Below, in pieces: positions 60,695 to 64,000 of a stretch of DNA of 64,000 nt (its first letter is position 1; every line of letters starts with the position of its first letter). Source of the DNA: Paramicrobacterium fandaimingii. Lineage in GTDB: Bacteria > Actinomycetota > Actinomycetes > Actinomycetales > Microbacteriaceae. The DNA lies in assembly GCF_011751745.2 (NCBI RefSeq), contig NZ_CP061170.1, positions 2,790,001 through 2,854,000 of the forward strand, written 5' to 3'. The translations under genes and the position numbers were made by a program. The notes under the pieces were generated by a model that was not told where the DNA came from, searched no databases, and saw only the letters and a list, made by a program, of their open reading frames with translations.

Positions 60695-60991
60695 CTACTG
60701 CCCGCGGGCGATGCGTTCGTGGTGGTGGATGACCTCCGACACCACGAACGTGAACCACTTCTCGGCAAACTCCGGGTCGAGCTCTGAGTCTGCGGCAAGC
60801 TCGCGCAGCCGAGTGATCTGACGTGCTTCTCGGGATGGGTCAGACGGGGGCAGTCCGTGCGTCGCTTTGAGCGAACCAACCTCTTGCGTGCACTTAAAGC
60901 GTTCAGCCAGCAGGTGCACGAGCGCGGCGTCGATATTGTCGATGCTCTTGCGCAGTCGATTCAGTTCAGCTGTGGCGTCGGAGTCGGGCAT
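60695..60991 (-). CDS. Chorismate mutase (AroQ type)
   Basis: A 98-aa all-helical AroQ chorismate mutase: LNRLRKSIDNIDAALVHLLAERFKCTQEVGSLKATHGLPPSDPSREARQI, with the N-terminal Arg, central Arg and Lys of the active site in the expected order, and a C-terminal helix ending SEVIHHHERI. It converts chorismate to prephenate for Phe and Tyr synthesis. No signal peptide, so cytosolic. It lies 16 bp after the ABC permease and 3 bp before the SDR. Confidence 0.92.
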   Translation of the reverse strand: MPDSDATAELNRLRKSIDNIDAALVHLLAERFKCTQEVGSLKATHGLPPSDPSREARQITRLRELAADSELDPEFAEKWFTFVVSEVIHHHERIARGQ

Positions 60992-61007
60992 GCCCCAAGC
61001 CTAACCG

Positions 61008-62402
61008 TCACACGCGCTCCGGCTGTGCGAGCACGCGTGACAGCACAGGTTTGGTCGAGGCCACTGCCAATGCGACGAGCGCGAATCCGGCGACGAAGCA
61101 GACCGCGATCACGAGAAGCGATGCTGGTGCGAAGATCAGCGAGAGCCCGAGCAGCGGAAACACGAGAACCCCACCGACAATCGCCGAAAGCAGCGCAACA
61201 AACGTCAGCGGCACAAACACCTGCCGTGCACGCGTCGCCTCCATTGTGGAGCGAGCCATTCCGACGCGATCGAGATTCACCCAGGTCTCCCTTCGATCGA
61301 GAATCTCTGCCGCCTGGTTGACACCTGCTGAGCATGCCACCATGAGGAATGAAGCGATGAGAGTGATGAGGATTCCGGTGCGAATGTCGGTGATAAGCAC
61401 CATGTCCTGAGGCCGGGCATCGGCGGATGCTGTCACGGCGACTGCTGTGCCCGTGCCGCCGACGACGGCAATAAAGCTTGTCATCGCCACCCCGCATACC
61501 TGCCGCCACGCCGCCTTGGGGTTTTCGAGGATGCTGCGCGCGGCAATCAGCTTCTGAGGCGACTTCGCCGAGCGCAGCTGTGCCTTGGCGAGCAGGGCAA
61601 CGGCCCACGGACCGATGAGACCGAGAACGGCGACACCGGCGCCGAATGTCGCCGCGAGCACGACGATGATGACTCCCCAGTCGCCGAGTGCGCCGAGGCT
61701 CTGCAGCACGGTGAACCCGACAATCACCACGACGGCACCGATGAGCACGCGTGCCCAGTGCACGCGCTGCGGCTGCTGCTTTGTGCGCACGCCGAGAGGC
61801 GAGATCACAACCTGGCGCAGACCGATGACGCTGCTGATCGCGGCGATCACGGCAACGCCAGCGACGACGCCGAGAATCATCGGCACCCCCACCCACAGCG
61901 ACGCTGCGCCAATCGGCTCGCCGCCGAACGGAATGAGGCCGACAAACGGCATGGATGCTGCATAGAGCGCCACTCCGGCGAGCGCGCCGATGACAGCGAC
62001 AGCAGTCGATTCGAGAACCGTCATGCGCATCACTGACCCGGGCGTTGCGCCGAGCAGGCGAAGCGCGGCGAGACGGTCATCGCGACGGCGTGCAGACAGG
62101 CGAGCAGCGGAGCCTCCGAGCGAGGCGAGCGGCACAAGGAGCAGGGCAAGCGCGAGGACGCTGAGCATCTGGTAGAGGTCTGCGTCAACGCTCGTCCAGC
62201 GCCAGAACATCTGAACGCCGCCGGCGACGATCAGCAGAAGTGCCGTGGAGACGGCGAAGGCGATGGTCGGCAGCACGATCGTCGCTGGGCTCTGGGCACC
62301 GGGGCGTGCGAGCATCCAGGTGAGGCGCATGACGGGCATGCGGTCGCTGTGGCGGTCAGCTTGCTGAGTCGGATTCGCGGCGCGTGCGATGGCGGTGCTC
62401 AT
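61008..62402 (-). CDS. FtsX-type ABC transporter permease
   Basis: A 464-aa membrane protein with around eight to ten helices, including the FtsX-like block [48 protein letters not shown], typical of MacB/LolE-like permeases and the peptide-antibiotic exporters of Gram-positives. The start at MSTAIARA overlaps the ATPase gene by 4 bp. Together they form a full exporter, possibly for peptides or lipids. No adjacent two-component system is seen, although BceAB-type pairs often have one. Confidence 0.88.
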   Translation of the reverse strand: MSTAIARAANPTQQADRHSDRMPVMRLTWMLARPGAQSPATIVLPTIAFAVSTALLLIVAGGVQMFWRWTSVDADLYQMLSVLALALLLVPLASLGGSAARLSARRRDDRLAALRLLGATPGSVMRMTVLESTAVAVIGALAGVALYAASMPFVGLIPFGGEPIGAASLWVGVPMILGVVAGVAVIAAISSVIGLRQVVISPLGVRTKQQPQRVHWARVLIGAVVVIVGFTVLQSLGALGDWGVIIVVLAATFGAGVAVLGLIGPWAVALLAKAQLRSAKSPQKLIAARSILENPKAAWRQVCGVAMTSFIAVVGGTGTAVAVTASADARPQDMVLITDIRTGILITLIASFLMVACSAGVNQAAEILDRRETWVNLDRVGMARSTMEATRARQVFVPLTFVALLSAIVGGVLVFPLLGLSLIFAPASLLVIAVCFVAGFALVALAVASTKPVLSRVLAQPERV

Positions 62403-63247
62403 TGCTGGCTCCATCCGTCGCCGAGAAACTGGGTCTGCGCGTGCTGCGCACCGAGAGAGGTGTGTGGATGCTGCTGAGCTGCGCCCTGTGACGCCACACC
62501 CTGGGCGGGCGCGGGCTGCCGCAGCATCCCGTCTTGCATTCTGATTGTGCGCGAGCAGCGGGCCGCCACCGTCTCATCGTGCGTCACGACGACGAGCGTG
62601 TTGCCTTGGCCGACCGTCGAATCAAGAAGCGCCGACATGACCCCGTCTCCGGTTGTCGAGTCGAGAGCACCCGTCGGCTCGTCTGCAAAGGTCACCGTCG
62701 CACCCGTCACCTGAGCACGCGCGATGGCCACGCGCTGCGCCTGCCCGCCAGACAGCTCTCCGATGCGGCGCGCCTCCAGGCCACTGAGCCCCATCAGGTG
62801 AAGCCAATGTGTCGCGCGCCCCTCGGCCTCGCGGCGCGGGTATCCCGCCATCATGAGCGGCAGCGCCACGTTCTCATTGGCGGTGAGCTCGGGCAGCAGC
62901 AGCCCCTGCTGAAACACGAAGCCAAACGATTCGCGGCGCAGACGCGATCGCTCTTTCTCGCCCAGCTCGCTCACGCGAACGGCACCGGCGATCGATTGGA
63001 ACGTGACAGTGCCAGCGTCGGGAACGATGATGCCGGCGAGCACGTGCAGAAGCGTCGTCTTCCCCGATCCGGATGCCCCCATGATGGCGACGGACTCTCC
63101 CGGCAATGCGGCGAAGCTGACACCCGCGAGGGCGCGAGCCGGGCCGTAGCTCTTGTGCAGGTTCTCGGCCGCGAGCAGTGGTGGCACTGTCACTGGCGGA
63201 TTCGTCGTGGTTTGAGCACCGTATGCGGAGTCGTTGTTGTCGGTCAT
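62399..63247 (-). CDS. ABC transporter ATP-binding protein (MacB/LolD type)
   Basis: A 282-aa ATPase with GASGSGKTTLLHVLAG (Walker A), a Q loop in FVFQQGLLLPELT, LSGGQAQRVAIARA (signature) and VTFADEPTGALDS (Walker B and D loop). About 45 C-terminal residues are Gln/Ala-rich and unusual (VASQGAAQQHPHTSLGAQHAQTQ). An alternative start at 63307 would add 20 residues, but its GGAGG abuts the ATG, so 63247 is preferred. Coupled to the permease. Confidence 0.93.
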   Translation of the reverse strand: MTDNNDSAYGAQTTTNPPVTVPPLLAAENLHKSYGPARALAGVSFAALPGESVAIMGASGSGKTTLLHVLAGIIVPDAGTVTFQSIAGAVRVSELGEKERSRLRRESFGFVFQQGLLLPELTANENVALPLMMAGYPRREAEGRATHWLHLMGLSGLEARRIGELSGGQAQRVAIARAQVTGATVTFADEPTGALDSTTGDGVMSALLDSTVGQGNTLVVVTHDETVAARCSRTIRMQDGMLRQPAPAQGVASQGAAQQHPHTSLGAQHAQTQFLGDGWSQQ

Positions 63248-63350
63248 GATTCCATGCTCGTCATCCGCGGGAGCGAGCACATCGAGCGCTGGAGTGATCT
63301 GCGTCATCCTCCAGTCGCAGATCGTGCTGCCGTCAGGCGAACAGTCTGCG

Positions 63351-63989
63351 TTACGTGAACGGCGGAGCCGCTGCGTGCTCGAGGCGCTCCTGCAGCCGCG
63401 CACGAACGTCGGGCCATTCGCCCGCAAGCACCGAGTAGACGGCTGTGTCGCGCCAGGTTCCGTCAGCGCGGATCTTATGGTGCCGGAGGATTCCCTCAAA
63501 CGATGCCCCGAGCTTCGCAATGGCCGCCCGAGACCGGGCATTGACGGCATCCGTCTGAATCTTCACCCTTTCGAACCCGGCGTCAAACGCGAGCGTGAGC
63601 AGCAGCAGCTTGCACTCCGGATTGACCGCGGTTCCCCAGGCCGCGGGATGGTATGCCGTCCAGCCGATGTGCGCGCCGTGGTTGAGCACGTCGATGTCGC
63701 CGAGCGACGTCGTGCCGATGACGCGACCGCTGGCTGGGCCGGTCGCAGATCCCGACGCGTTGCGCACGGTGAACGGAATGCCCGTTGCAAACGGGTAGTG
63801 GCTCGCGAGCTCGCGTTCGAACGTCGCGGAATCCGACGGCATTCCGGCCACGCCGCCTCCGTAGCCGAACTCATACACCTCGGGCCGCGCGATTGCGCCG
63901 AAGAGATCTGCGGCATCGGTGCCGACGAGGGGGTCGAGGCGCACGAACCGTCCGATGAGCGGTGTCGGCTCGGGGCGGGTGGCTGTCAT
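63351..63989 (-). CDS. GNAT acetyltransferase, RimJ/RimL-like
   Basis: A 212-aa acetyltransferase of the RimJ/RimL type: FVRLDPLVGTDAADLFGAIA, GHIDVLN-like core seen as TTSLGDIDVLNHGAHIGWTAYHPAAWGTAVNPECKLLLLTLAFD (acetyl-CoA loop), RVKIQTDAVNARSRAAIAKLGASFEGILRHHKIRADGTWRDTAVYSV. It transfers acetyl groups to protein N termini or small amines; substrate unknown. It is upstream of the ABC pair by 103 bp, with no overlap, so operon membership is uncertain. Confidence 0.9.
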   Translation of the reverse strand: MTATRPEPTPLIGRFVRLDPLVGTDAADLFGAIARPEVYEFGYGGGVAGMPSDSATFERELASHYPFATGIPFTVRNASGSATGPASGRVIGTTSLGDIDVLNHGAHIGWTAYHPAAWGTAVNPECKLLLLTLAFDAGFERVKIQTDAVNARSRAAIAKLGASFEGILRHHKIRADGTWRDTAVYSVLAGEWPDVRARLQERLEHAAAPPFT

Positions 63990-64000
63990 GAATCGATATT

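Noticed and set aside
1-64000. Mobile elements, CRISPR arrays, tRNA or rRNA genes
   Set aside because: Reading both strands showed no transposase or integrase, no regularly spaced repeats and no cloverleaf or rRNA-like sequence.

Overview
The window is high-GC DNA with dense, short-spaced genes, many GTG starts and 4-bp ATGA overlaps. The gene content (DUF3073, DUF222/HNH and DUF559 proteins, PurS-PurQ-PurL as separate proteins, PadR-DUF4097 pairs) points to an actinomycete, most probably Microbacteriaceae. This family assignment is inference from gene content. I saw no rRNA, tRNA, CRISPR array, transposase or integrase.

Layout. (1) 1-7.7 kb: a histidine-utilisation locus. An IclR regulator (hutR) diverges from hutH-hutU-hutI, and hutG lies beyond a DUF559 nuclease-like gene that is bracketed by copies of an intergenic repeat. 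(2) 7.8-18 kb: a GPH-type symporter coupled to a sphingosine-phosphate-lyase-like PLP enzyme, a Nudix hydrolase, a large RND transporter, a TipA-like MerR regulator with a textbook 19-bp-spacer promoter, a DUF4097-PadR pair with ATATAT palindromes, and a universal stress protein. (3) 18-41 kb: a dispersed purine-biosynthesis region (purF, purM, purD, purC, purS, purQ, purL) interleaved with transporters, a DUF222/HNH gene behind an SOS-like box, a divergent catD/catE-like pair, an alpha/beta hydrolase, a two-component system, an SDR/TetR pair, DUF3817, a TRIC-type channel and an M20 amidohydrolase. (4) 41-48.6 kb: a sugar porter, then a TetR regulator with three phased palindromes in front of an MMPL-YhgE/Pip export pair. 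The MMPL protein ends in what looks like a dead ABC-ATPase domain. (5) 48.6-59.7 kb: a compact type VII secretion (T7SS) locus on the minus strand, containing an RDD-FHA protein, an EssC-like FtsK ATPase with an N-terminal FHA domain, two paralogous WXG100-like proteins that lack the W-x-G turn, a small helical protein, a 407-aa LXG-like protein, two unknown ~200-aa proteins, a membrane protein and a DUF2185/Imm33-type protein. (6) 59.8-64 kb: SDR oxidoreductase, chorismate mutase, an ABC exporter pair and a GNAT acetyltransferase.

The strongest candidates for something undescribed are: the minimal actinobacterial T7SS with its shared GGGGA-N4-TCCCC dyad upstream of both WXG100 paralogs; the repeat-flanked DUF559 gene; the MMPL-pseudoATPase/YhgE pair with its triple operator; and a window-wide excess of the hexamer GGATGC/GCATCC that falls to background over the T7SS locus, marking that locus as foreign. 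The hexamer counts were made by eye.
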